Below the pieces are notes generated by a model. That model had not been told where the DNA came from. It saw nothing but the letters and a program-made list of their open reading frames with translations, and did no database searches. This document shows, piece by piece, positions 17,235 to 25,802 of a DNA stretch of 64,000 nucleotides (the stretch's first letter is position 1; each line of letters starts with the position of its first letter). The translations under genes and the position numbers were made by a program. The DNA is from Butyricicoccus_B sp017886875. Its GTDB lineage: Bacteria; Bacillota; Clostridia; Oscillospirales; Butyricicoccaceae. Location: assembly GCA_963931655.1 (NCBI GenBank), contig OZ007036.1, positions 434,001 to 498,000 of the forward strand. The letters run 5' to 3'.

Positions 17235-17258
17235 CATCTTTTAAAACTGCGGTATAAT
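17231..17258 (+). promoter_or_regulatory. Consensus promoter of the FMN-riboswitch transcript
   Basis: Perfect TTGACA (17231-17236) and TATAAT (17253-17258), 16-nt spacer. The -35 box contains the stop codon of the preceding gene (TGA 17232-17234). Confidence 0.9.
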
Positions 17259-17275
17259 AAAACCGTAAAATTTAG

Positions 17276-17405
17276 TTCTGTTTCAGGGCGGAGTGAAATT
17301 CTCCACCGGCAGTGAAGAGGCCATAAGCCTACAAGTCTGCGAGCCTTTTGGCATGATGGGTTAAATTCCCAACCGACGGTTAAAGTCCGGATGAGAGAAA
17401 CGGAG
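17276..17405 (+). ncRNA. FMN riboswitch (RFN element)
   Basis: All conserved blocks are visible: CAGGGCGGAGTGAAATTC, CCACCGGCAGT, the GCCATAAGCC...AGTCTGCGAGC arm, GATGGGTTAAATTCCCAACCGACGGT and AGTCCGGATG-AGAGAAAC. The closing P1 helix pairs 17276-17284 with 17397-17405. It binds FMN and, with the terminator at 17433-17464, should shut off ribU when flavin is plentiful. Confidence 0.97.
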
Positions 17406-17432
17406 ACGTGTCTTTATTTATTTGCGTCCACG

Positions 17433-17464
17433 CCCTTGGAATAATTAAATTCCAAGGGTTTTTC
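17433..17464 (+). terminator. Riboswitch-controlled terminator before ribU
   Basis: CCCTTGGAAT (17433-17442) pairs with ATTCCAAGGG (17449-17458), followed by TTTTT. It is the expression platform of the FMN riboswitch. Confidence 0.9.
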
Positions 17465-17525
17465 TGTTTTCCCAAGCAAGTAAGTTTTCCCCAAGCAGCA
17501 GAACAAGAATAAGGAGTGTTCTTGT

Positions 17526-18140
17526 ATGTCAAAAACTATGAAAATCACCTACACCGCTATTTTTGCGGCACTTGCTACCGTACTTATGTACTTTGAGTTT
17601 TATGTGCCTTTTATGCCACCTTTCTTAAAAGTTGACCTTAGCGGTGCAATTATTTTAATTGGTGCATTTATTTTTGGTATTCGCTCAGCAATTACCATGA
17701 CTTTAATTAAAGACCTTATCCATGCAACACAAACTCAAACAGGTGGTACAGGTGAACTTCAAGATTTTATCTTAATTTCTATACTTGTTATTATTTCTGT
17801 TTCAATCTATAAAAGTATGCGTACTCAAAAGGGTGCAATTATCGGCTGTATAATTGGTTCTGTTGTAATGTCAATCGCAGGCATGATTACAAATTATCTA
17901 TTTATTTTACCTTTCTATGCAAATGTTATGAATATGCCTTTAGAAACTATTTGGGATATGTGCCAGAGTGTAAATCCATATATTAAAGGCATGGAAACAT
18001 ATTTACTTATTGGTGTTCTTCCATTTAACTTAATTAAATGTAGTATTATAACTTGTGTAACAATGCTTGTTTATAAGAAGTTAAGCGTATTTATTAAATC
18101 TAAACAGGCACTTGTAAACAAAAAGCAATCTGCTTCTTAA
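17526..18140 (+). CDS. ribU: Riboflavin ECF transporter S component RibU
   Basis: RibU binds riboflavin in the membrane and works with the shared EcfA/A'/T energy module, which is not in this window. The 204-residue protein has six hydrophobic segments; early AIFAALATVLMYFEF and the motif FLKVDLSGAIILIGAF plus later TNYLFILPFYA are characteristic of RibU. Regulation by the FMN riboswitch directly upstream confirms the ligand. Ribosome site AAGGAG lies upstream of ATG 17526. A bidirectional terminator follows. Confidence 0.93.
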   Translation: MSKTMKITYTAIFAALATVLMYFEFYVPFMPPFLKVDLSGAIILIGAFIFGIRSAITMTLIKDLIHATQTQTGGTGELQDFILISILVIISVSIYKSMRTQKGAIIGCIIGSVVMSIAGMITNYLFILPFYANVMNMPLETIWDMCQSVNPYIKGMETYLLIGVLPFNLIKCSIITCVTMLVYKKLSVFIKSKQALVNKKQSAS

Positions 18141-18158
18141 TATATTCAATCAAAATCA

Positions 18159-18196
18159 AAATCCCTTTATGCTTTTAATGCACAAAGGGATTTTTT
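18159..18196. terminator. Bidirectional terminator between ribU and the sensor kinase gene
   Basis: Arms 18159-18168 and 18184-18193 form a 10-bp stem, with TTTTTT on the + strand and a T-rich tail on the - strand. It serves the convergent ribU and kinase genes. Confidence 0.8.
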
Positions 18197-18198
18197 AT

Positions 18199-20256
18199 TT
18201 ATTTATTAAATTTTAAAGTTATTTTAAATAAATCTCCATCAATTTCAATGGAAAATTGACCTTTCATAAGCTCAGTTAAGCTCTGTGCTATTGATAAACC
18301 TAAACCACTGCCTTCTGTTGTTCTTGACGCATCTCCACGCACAAATCTTTCCATAAGTTCATTAGCTTTGATATTAAGTCTTGTTTGGGATATATTTTTA
18401 AGTGTGATTATAACTGTATCAAGTTTATTAGTTAAATCAATATAAACTCTTGTATTTGGCATTGCATACTTCACAATATTGCCTAAAAGATTATCAAAAA
18501 CTCGCCAAAGTAATCTACCATCTGCAACTATTGATACTGGTTCATCTGGTGTATTCATCACTATTTGAAGTTTTTTTTCCTTGAAACGTGAGTCATATTC
18601 ACCTATACACTGGGCTAATAACTCCTTAACTTCCATTTGTACAGCATTAACAGTTATATTTCCAGTTGTTGCTTTACTAACTTCTATTAAATCGGTTATT
18701 AACTTTTTTAGTTTTACTGATTGCCTATCTAAAACTTCAATATATTCTTCAGCTTCTTTAGTAGAAACAGGCTGAGATTTTAATAAATCTACATAATTTA
18801 TAATAGAAGTTAGGGGAGTTTTAATATCATGTGATACATTTGTAAGTAGTTCATATCTCATGCGTTCACTTTTTAAACGTTCTTCAACTGCAACTGTCAT
18901 ACCATCAGAAATTTTATTTAAGTTTTCTGCATGGTTTAAAAGTTCACCTTTAAAAGTATCAACAGATATTTTATAATCTAAATCGCCATGTGCTAAATGT
19001 TCACCTGCATTTTTTATTTCATTCAGATGTATACATAATTTATTGATTTTTATAAAAATGAATATATCTAAAACTAAAAATATAAATCCTAAAAATAATG
19101 AGCCAAACACTAAAACTACAAATAGTTCAAATAACAGTATAAAAGGTATAAATAATAAATAAATCTTTGCGGTGATACTCATACCATTTGTTATATTATT
19201 ATATAGTGTATCAGCTTTACCTTTAATATCTGCTGATTTTAAGTTATTACTACATTTTTCATAAAATTCATTTAGATTAATTTTTTTATCTTTTATATCA
19301 AAATTTATATCATCATTCTTAGTGTTTACATTGTTCTTTTTAGTATCTGTATTGTTTTTTAGTTTTAAAAATATATTTTTTATTTTATTAAATAACCATC
19401 TTAGAATTTTATAACATAATGTAGACTTGATAAGTGTTTTAGCTTTAATTCTTGCAACAAATGTATGAAACCATGCTAAACAAATAACAAATATTCCAAT
19501 AATACATGATACAGCTGAACCATATATAAAATATAATACTTCATCTAAATTATAACATATCTCTTCAAAAAGGATAGCCAACAAAACTATAAATACTGGA
19601 AATATAATAAATGTTAATACATCAAAAGGTATTTTGTGAATGTATTTGACTTCAATTTCACCTGTTTTTGAATTTCTAGCTGAACCTACAAGCAAAATAA
19701 TATATGCAATAAATCCGACAACAGCTGAAATGCCAATATAAGCTAAATAATTATAGCAGTTAGGCAAAAGTTTATTAAAATTATCGTATGCTCTTGTATA
19801 ATTATCATTTATACCAGAATTGGGATTAAAATACATTTCATAATAATATTCATCACTGAAAACAAAATCTGACATCTTTTGATATTCATTTATTTCAGAG
19901 TTTTCTACATAATTAAAGCCAGCAATAGGCGTTTTATTTCCTTGACTGTCAACTCTAATAAGACCAATGCTTGAATTTTGTAGGTCTTCAGTCAAACTAT
20001 TTAAGTATTGTTGTTCAGAAAAATTAATTGTTCCAGCTTGCTGTTTTTCATAATGCTCATACCAATTATCAGCCATATATGCATCATTATATTGAGCATT
20101 TGAAACAATATAACTATCATACCATTTATCACCTTCTGAATAACAACCTAAAGTAATTGCTAAACTAGCAAATGTTGAAAATACACCAGCGACTGCAATA
20201 CTTATAATAAGTATTAAAAGTGCAACTATTTTAACTGGTTTAGAATAAATTTTCAT
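18199..20256 (-). CDS. Membrane sensor histidine kinase
   Basis: The 685-residue kinase has an N-terminal membrane helix, an extracytoplasmic stretch of about 130 residues (sensor), then several further membrane segments separated by a highly charged Asn/Lys-rich cytosolic linker. A HAMP-like region (HLAHGDLDYKI) leads into HisKA with VSHDIKTPLTSI (phospho-acceptor His) and HATPase with NLLGNIVKYA (N box) and GSGLGLSIAQ. The architecture resembles vancomycin- or bacitracin-type clostridial kinases, but the signal is unknown. ATG 20256, 7 nt from AAAGGTGG, is preferred over the in-frame GTG at 20268, which lies inside that site. Paired with the response regulator 18 bp upstream. Confidence 0.92.
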   Translation of the reverse strand: MKIYSKPVKIVALLILIISIAVAGVFSTFASLAITLGCYSEGDKWYDSYIVSNAQYNDAYMADNWYEHYEKQQAGTINFSEQQYLNSLTEDLQNSSIGLIRVDSQGNKTPIAGFNYVENSEINEYQKMSDFVFSDEYYYEMYFNPNSGINDNYTRAYDNFNKLLPNCYNYLAYIGISAVVGFIAYIILLVGSARNSKTGEIEVKYIHKIPFDVLTFIIFPVFIVLLAILFEEICYNLDEVLYFIYGSAVSCIIGIFVICLAWFHTFVARIKAKTLIKSTLCYKILRWLFNKIKNIFLKLKNNTDTKKNNVNTKNDDINFDIKDKKINLNEFYEKCSNNLKSADIKGKADTLYNNITNGMSITAKIYLLFIPFILLFELFVVLVFGSLFLGFIFLVLDIFIFIKINKLCIHLNEIKNAGEHLAHGDLDYKISVDTFKGELLNHAENLNKISDGMTVAVEERLKSERMRYELLTNVSHDIKTPLTSIINYVDLLKSQPVSTKEAEEYIEVLDRQSVKLKKLITDLIEVSKATTGNITVNAVQMEVKELLAQCIGEYDSRFKEKKLQIVMNTPDEPVSIVADGRLLWRVFDNLLGNIVKYAMPNTRVYIDLTNKLDTVIITLKNISQTRLNIKANELMERFVRGDASRTTEGSGLGLSIAQSLTELMKGQFSIEIDGDLFKITLKFNK

Positions 20257-20274
20257 AATAAAAACCACCTTTCT

Positions 20275-20970
20275 TTACTCAATACTAAATTTGTAACCTT
20301 GTCCCCAAACCACTTTTAAATATCTAGGTTCAGTAGGATTAATTTCGATTTTTTCTCTTAAATGTCTTATATGAACAGCAACGGTTGCATCAGAACCAGA
20401 ATAAATTTTATCTTTCCAAACCTCATTATATATTTGATTTGATGAATAAACTTTGCCTGCATTATGCATAAGAAGTGATAAAATATTAAATTCAAGCGGT
20501 GTTAAATTTACAATATCACCATCAACAGTTACTTGTTTGCTATCATCATCAAGTGAAACCCCTCCAAATGTTAAAACATTGCTTTGAGGCTTTGGCATAG
20601 CTCCAAGCATTGTATATCTTCTAAGCTGACTTTTCACCCTTGCTACAACTTCAACTGGATTAAATGGTTTTGTTACATAGTCATCTGCACCAATAGTTAA
20701 ACCCAAAATCTTATCTGTATCTTCAGATTTTGCTGTAAGTAATATAACAGGTATATTATATTCTTCACGCAGTTTAGCAGTTGTTGCTATTCCGTCAAGC
20801 TCTGGCATCATTATATCCATCAAACATAAATGTACTTCTTGTGTTTTTAAGATTTCTAAAACCTCTAAACCATTATAAGCGGTTAAGACTTCATAATTTT
20901 CAGCGGATAAATATATTTTAAGTGCCGAAACAATGTCTTTATCATCATCGCAGACAAGTATTTTATACAT
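20275..20970 (-). CDS. OmpR/PhoB-family response regulator
   Basis: The 231-residue regulator has a receiver domain (LVCDDD acidic pocket, phospho-Asp in LMDIMMPELDG, ILLTAKSEDTDKI, TKPF) and a C-terminal winged helix (LTPLEFNILSLLMHN, VAVHIRHLREKIE, VWGQGYKF). It is the partner of the kinase encoded directly downstream. I place the start at ATG 20970, 8 nt from GGGAG, rather than the GTG at 20979 that overlaps the site. A direct repeat in its own upstream region suggests autoregulation. Targets are not evident from sequence. Confidence 0.94.
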   Translation of the reverse strand: MYKILVCDDDKDIVSALKIYLSAENYEVLTAYNGLEVLEILKTQEVHLCLMDIMMPELDGIATTAKLREEYNIPVILLTAKSEDTDKILGLTIGADDYVTKPFNPVEVVARVKSQLRRYTMLGAMPKPQSNVLTFGGVSLDDDSKQVTVDGDIVNLTPLEFNILSLLMHNAGKVYSSNQIYNEVWKDKIYSGSDATVAVHIRHLREKIEINPTEPRYLKVVWGQGYKFSIE

Positions 20971-21044
20971 TTTTAACACTCCCTTTTTCCTTTTTGCTAT
21001 ACATATTATTACATATATATTTTTAAAAACAAAGTAGCTAAATG

Positions 21045-21063
21045 TTTAAGATTTCTTTAAGAT
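21045..21063. promoter_or_regulatory. Direct repeat, candidate response-regulator operator
   Basis: TTTAAGAT occurs at 21045-21052 and 21056-21063, 11 nt start to start, one helical turn. OmpR-family regulators typically bind such tandem repeats. It lies about 75 bp upstream of the response regulator start, between it and the divergent gene at 21123, so it could control both. Confidence 0.5.
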
Positions 21064-21122
21064 ACAAAAAATATACAACGCAAATATATTATGTATAAAA
21101 ATTGAAGGATAGAGGATAGATT

Positions 21123-21854
21123 ATGACAAATTTTGTTTTTGATATTCCTAAATTAAGCTTAGAAACTGATTTAAAACAAGTAAGTTACATACTAAATAAA
21201 TATTCTGAATTTAATTCTCGTCAAAAATATCCGAAAATATGGAAGATAACAGATGTATTAACAGATACAAAATCTAATAAACATAGAACTTACAAATCAA
21301 AGCTTTCATCTTCTTTTCGCAGTTGGACTGTGGGATTATTTTTAATTATCTCACAGATTATGGACAATAAATTTAATATATTCTTTTTTATAATTGGATT
21401 AGCATGTTATATTTTAGGTATAATTACTCTATTCATGGTTAATAAAAACTTACTTGGTCTTTTAAGTGTTGTACAAGTTTCAGCTATTTTAATAGCTTTA
21501 TTTATAAATGTAAATAAGTTTAAAACATTAATTCCACTTGCTATTTTAAATGTTATAGTAATAATATGGATTATTTTATATAAGAGCATAGAAAAAAGAT
21601 TTGATAAAAGCGCAAAAATTCTTATAGAAAAATTAAGTAATACACCAGAAAATAGCAAAATTATTTTTAATGATGATTTCATAACACTTTATATAGATGA
21701 TAATAATAAAACTACTATTAACTATAATAATCTTAGATATGTAATTGATAGTGAAAATTTAATTGGCATAGTTTACGATGATTATATAATTATTGCTAAA
21801 AAATATGATAATTTTAATACTTTTAATAGTTTTATAAATCGAAAGATAAAATAA
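21123..21854 (+). CDS. YcxB-like membrane protein, function unknown
   Basis: A 243-residue protein with four hydrophobic segments in the middle (about residues 65-155) and a soluble C-terminal part with IIFNDDFITLYIDDNNKTTINYNNL and IGIVYDDYIIIAKK, the pattern of the YcxB-like domain. I do not recognise a function. It is divergent from the two-component system and shares its intergenic region, including the direct repeat, so it may be a target of that system. Ribosome site GAAGGATAGAGGAT. Confidence 0.6.
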   Translation: MTNFVFDIPKLSLETDLKQVSYILNKYSEFNSRQKYPKIWKITDVLTDTKSNKHRTYKSKLSSSFRSWTVGLFLIISQIMDNKFNIFFFIIGLACYILGIITLFMVNKNLLGLLSVVQVSAILIALFINVNKFKTLIPLAILNVIVIIWIILYKSIEKRFDKSAKILIEKLSNTPENSKIIFNDDFITLYIDDNNKTTINYNNLRYVIDSENLIGIVYDDYIIIAKKYDNFNTFNSFINRKIK

Positions 21855-21862
21855 ATTTTTTT

Positions 21863-21899
21863 ATCGGCTTTGCATTATTTTTTGTAAAGTCGATTTTTA
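21863..21899 (+). terminator. Terminator before ligA
   Basis: Arms 21863-21873 and 21884-21894 pair over 11 positions including two G-U pairs; TTTTTATTTTT follows. Two TATAAT boxes (21918-21923, 21957-21962) in near-repeat context lie between it and ligA and may be the -10 elements of ligA promoters. Confidence 0.65.
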
Positions 21900-21992
21900 T
21901 TTTTAATATAAACATGTTATAATAAATTTGTACTTTCATAAAATGAATAAATTTGTTATAATAACAAGGTATATAAATACAAGGAGGAATTT

Positions 21993-23972
21993 ATGGATAT
22001 TTCCCTTGAAATTGAAAAATTAAGAGAACTTATTAACTATCATAATAAAAAGTATTATGATGATGATTCTCCAGAAATTTCTGATTATGATTATGACCAG
22101 CTACAAATCAAACTAAGAAATCTTGAAAAAGAATATCCAGAGTTTGCAAGTGAAAATTCACCAACTCAACGTGTTGGTGGTCATGTTAGTAAAAAATTTG
22201 ATGAGGTTACTCATGAATATCCACTGCAAAGCCTTCAAGATGTTTTTTCTTTTGATGAGCTTAATGATTTCTATAATCGTGTAGAAAGTGTTGTAGATAA
22301 CGCTGAATATGTAGTTGAGCTTAAAATAGATGGTCTTTCGGTTGCACTTGAATATGAAAATGGCATTTTTGTGCGTGGTGCAACTCGTGGTAATGGTCTA
22401 GTAGGTGAGGACGTAACAGAAAATCTTATGACAATCAAAGATATTCCTCACAAAATAGAAAACGCTCCTAAGCGTTTAATAGTTCGTGGTGAAGTTTATA
22501 TGTCAAAAAAGGTTTTCACTGAGCTTAATGAACAGTTAGAGCTTTTACAAAAACCTTTATTTGCAAATCCACGAAATGCGGCAGCGGGTTCTTTAAGACA
22601 AAAAGATAGCAAAATTACAGCAGAACGAAAGTTATCTATGTTTTGTTTTAATATTCAAAATACTGACGAACTTACACTCAAAACGCATTCTGAGTCGCTC
22701 GATTATTTAAAAAGCTTAGGATTTAAAGTAAGCCCTTATTATCCTGTTATAAAAAATCATAAGGATATAGTTAAGGAGATTGAGCGAATGGGTGAACTTC
22801 GTGGTTCACTTGATTTTGATATGGACGGTGCTGTTGTAAAAGTAAATGATTTTAATCAGCGTGAACAGTTAGGTTCAACAGCTAAATTTCCACGTTGGGC
22901 AGCCGCTTATAAATACCCACCTGAAATTAAGCCAACTATTTTAAAAGATATTATTATTTCAGTTGGTCGAACGGGTGTGTTAACTCCTAATGCTGTATTA
23001 GAGCCTGTACACCTTGCAGGTACTACAGTTTCAAGAGCTACACTTCATAATCGTGATTTTATTAGGGATTTAGATGTAAGAATAGGGGATACCGTTTTAG
23101 TTAGAAAAGCGGGTGAAATTATCCCTGAAATTGTAGGTGTGCAAAAAGATAAACGCCCACAAAATGCTATTATATTTGAAATGCCTAAAAAATGCCCTGT
23201 TTGTGGTGCTGATGTGTTTGAAGATGAAGATGAGGCTGCAATTCGTTGTACAGGTGCAGAATGTCCAGCACAACTTCTTAGAAATTTAATGCATTTTGCT
23301 TCTCGTAATGCTATGGATATTGATGGTTGTGGTGAGTCTGTTTTAAAGGCTTTAATAGATGCTGACCTTATCCATTCAGCAGCAGATTTATATTATCTAT
23401 CTACTGATGATATTATGTCACTTGATAGAAAAAAAGAAAAATCAGCTAATAATCTATATAATAGTATACAAGATAGTAAACAAAGGGATTTATCACGTCT
23501 GCTTTTTGCATTTGGTATACGCCATGTAGGAGAAAAAGCTGCTAAAATATTATCAAACCGTTTTGGTTCACTGGATAATCTTTTAAACGCTTCTCCAGAT
23601 GAGCTTACAGAAATTCGTGATATAGGTGAAACTACAGCTCAATCTATTTGTAGTTGGAGAGAACAAGAGCAATCTAAACATATTATTGAAAAACTGCGTC
23701 AGGCAGGTGTAAACTTTATAGGTGAGCAAACAGTAACTTCAAATAAACTTGAGGGTATGACTATTGTCGCTACTGGTTCACTAACTTTGTTTACACGAAA
23801 GGAAATAAATGACCTTATAGAGTCTTTAGGCGGTAAGGCGTCAGGTTCGGTTTCCAAAAAGACAAGCTATGTTGTAGCAGGTGAGAATGCAGGTTCTAAG
23901 CTAAAAAAGGCTGAGGAACTTGGTATACCTGTACTAACTGAGGCTGAATTTAAAGCGATGATTGAAACATAA
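21993..23972 (+). CDS. ligA: NAD-dependent DNA ligase
   Basis: LigA seals nicks in replication and repair using NAD. The 659-residue protein has domain Ia (YYDDDSPEISDYDYD), the adenylation site KIDGLSVALEYENG with Lys 111, the OB fold, a four-Cys zinc finger (CPVCGAD...CTGAECPAQ), helix-hairpin-helix repeats and a C-terminal BRCT domain (MTIVATGSLTLFTRKE). Length is typical. Good AAGGAGG site. gatC follows 37 bp downstream, probably on the same transcript. Confidence 0.98.
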   Translation: MDISLEIEKLRELINYHNKKYYDDDSPEISDYDYDQLQIKLRNLEKEYPEFASENSPTQRVGGHVSKKFDEVTHEYPLQSLQDVFSFDELNDFYNRVESVVDNAEYVVELKIDGLSVALEYENGIFVRGATRGNGLVGEDVTENLMTIKDIPHKIENAPKRLIVRGEVYMSKKVFTELNEQLELLQKPLFANPRNAAAGSLRQKDSKITAERKLSMFCFNIQNTDELTLKTHSESLDYLKSLGFKVSPYYPVIKNHKDIVKEIERMGELRGSLDFDMDGAVVKVNDFNQREQLGSTAKFPRWAAAYKYPPEIKPTILKDIIISVGRTGVLTPNAVLEPVHLAGTTVSRATLHNRDFIRDLDVRIGDTVLVRKAGEIIPEIVGVQKDKRPQNAIIFEMPKKCPVCGADVFEDEDEAAIRCTGAECPAQLLRNLMHFASRNAMDIDGCGESVLKALIDADLIHSAADLYYLSTDDIMSLDRKKEKSANNLYNSIQDSKQRDLSRLLFAFGIRHVGEKAAKILSNRFGSLDNLLNASPDELTEIRDIGETTAQSICSWREQEQSKHIIEKLRQAGVNFIGEQTVTSNKLEGMTIVATGSLTLFTRKEINDLIESLGGKASGSVSKKTSYVVAGENAGSKLKKAEELGIPVLTEAEFKAMIET

Positions 23973-24009
23973 TGTTTTTATCTATATATAAACAGGAGGT
24001 TTTTAAGAT

Positions 24010-24297
24010 ATGGCAATAGAAAGAAAAGAAATTGAACATATCGCAAAGCTCGCAAGACTGGATATCAGTGGCGAGAAATTTGAACATCTAGCAGCGGATA
24101 TGCAAGGCATTGTTGCAATGGTAGACCAGCTGCAAGGACTTAATTTAGATGATATTACCGATGTAATCGATACAGAACGTAAAAATGCGTTCCATGAAGA
24201 TGTAGCGGTGCAAGAATACACCCCAGAAGAGCTTATCGCTCCAAACGCACCTGATTTTCAGGCTGGTGGCGTTGCAGTACCACGTGTTGTGGAATAA
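24010..24297 (+). CDS. gatC: Asp/Glu-tRNA amidotransferase subunit C
   Basis: The 95-residue GatC wraps GatA and stabilises the GatCAB complex. It begins IERKEIEHIAKLARLDI and ends FQAGGVAVPRVVE, both diagnostic. It is the first gene of gatCAB; spacing to gatA is 16 bp. Ribosome site CAGGAGG. Confidence 0.95.
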   Translation: MAIERKEIEHIAKLARLDISGEKFEHLAADMQGIVAMVDQLQGLNLDDITDVIDTERKNAFHEDVAVQEYTPEELIAPNAPDFQAGGVAVPRVVE

Positions 24298-24313
24298 ATT
24301 GAGGTGAAAAAGA

Positions 24314-25783
24314 ATGGAATTATTTAAAAAGACTGCTACAGAACTTTCTTCTATGCTTAAAGCTAAAGAAATCAGTGCTGTAGAACTTACAAATGATATT
24401 TTAGCTCGTACTGAGGCTGTTGAAAGCAAAGTACAAGGTTATGTAACTTTAACCGCTGACGCTGCTCGCAAGCAAGCTGAAGCTGTTGACGCTAAACGTG
24501 CAGCGGGTGAGGAGCTTTCAGATTTAGCAGGTATTCCAGTTGCTATTAAAGATAATATCTGTACAAAGGGTACATTAACAACTTGTGCATCTAAAATGCT
24601 TTATAATTTTAATCCTCCATATAATGCTACTGTTATGGAAAAATTAGCAGCTCATGACATCGTTATGACTGGTAAAGCTAATATGGACGAGTTTGCAATG
24701 GGTTCTTCTTGTGAAAACTCTGGTATGCACTCAACCCACAACCCACATAATTTAAATAAAGTTCCAGGTGGTTCTTCTGGCGGTTCTGCGGCTGTTGTTG
24801 CTGCTGGTGAAGTTCCTCTGTCTCTTGGTTCTGATACTGGTGGTTCTATTCGTCAACCAGCGTCTTTCTGTGGTGTTGTTGGTCTAAAACCAACATATGG
24901 TGCTGTTTCTCGTTATGGTCTTATCGCTTTTGCATCTTCTCTTGACCAGATTGGCCCATTCGGTCGCTGTGTTGAAGATACTGCTATGTTATTTGATGCT
25001 ATTACAGCACATGACCCTAAACATGATTCAACTTCTGTTAAAACTCCATTTGAAGGTACTACTCGTGCAAATTTAAATGCTGATATGAAGGGCAAGAAAA
25101 TCGGTCTGCCTAAAGAATATTTTGGCGAAGGTATTTCTGAAGAAGTTCGCAAAAGTGTTTTAGCTGCTGCTGAAACTTATAAATCTTTAGGTGCAGAAGT
25201 TTTTGAAATTTCTCTACCACTTTCTGAATATGCACTTCCAATTTATTATATTTTATCATCTGCCGAGGCATCTTCTAACCTTGCTCGTTTTGATGGTGTA
25301 AAATATGGTTATCGTACTCCAAATGCTGATGAAGATTTAATTGCTCTTTACACAAAATCACGTTCCGAAGGATTTGGCGAGGAAGTTCAGCGTCGTATTA
25401 TGCTTGGTACTTATGTGCTATCTTCTGGTTATTATGATGCTTATTATAAAAAAGCTCGTGCTGCACAGCGTAAAATTAAAGCTGAGTTTGCAAGTGCCTT
25501 TGAAAAATGCGATGCAATTTTAACACCAGTTGCACCTACAACCGCTTATGAAATCGGCTCTAAAACTACAAACCCACTTGAAATGTATGCAGGTGATATT
25601 TGTACTGTTTCAGTAAACATTGCAGGTCTGCCAGCAATGGTTCAGCCTTGCGGTTTTGATAGCAATAAAATGCCTATTGGTATGCAACTGATTGGTCCAC
25701 GTTTTGGAGAGCAAACCCTGCTTAATGCTGGTTATGCTTTTGAAAAGGCTACTGGTCTGAAAAATATCATTGCAGAGCTGTAA
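24314..25783 (+). CDS. gatA: Asp/Glu-tRNA amidotransferase subunit A
   Basis: GatA is the glutaminase subunit that releases ammonia for conversion of Glu-tRNA(Gln) and Asp-tRNA(Asn). At 489 residues it is full length, with the amidase triad segment: Lys in IPVAIKDNICTKG, cis-Ser in PGGSSGGSAA and the nucleophile in GSDTGGSIRQPA. It indicates that the organism uses indirect glutamine (and possibly asparagine) charging, as usual for clostridia. Confidence 0.98.
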   Translation: MELFKKTATELSSMLKAKEISAVELTNDILARTEAVESKVQGYVTLTADAARKQAEAVDAKRAAGEELSDLAGIPVAIKDNICTKGTLTTCASKMLYNFNPPYNATVMEKLAAHDIVMTGKANMDEFAMGSSCENSGMHSTHNPHNLNKVPGGSSGGSAAVVAAGEVPLSLGSDTGGSIRQPASFCGVVGLKPTYGAVSRYGLIAFASSLDQIGPFGRCVEDTAMLFDAITAHDPKHDSTSVKTPFEGTTRANLNADMKGKKIGLPKEYFGEGISEEVRKSVLAAAETYKSLGAEVFEISLPLSEYALPIYYILSSAEASSNLARFDGVKYGYRTPNADEDLIALYTKSRSEGFGEEVQRRIMLGTYVLSSGYYDAYYKKARAAQRKIKAEFASAFEKCDAILTPVAPTTAYEIGSKTTNPLEMYAGDICTVSVNIAGLPAMVQPCGFDSNKMPIGMQLIGPRFGEQTLLNAGYAFEKATGLKNIIAEL

Positions 25784-25802
25784 ATTAGGAGGATAAATAA
25801 AA

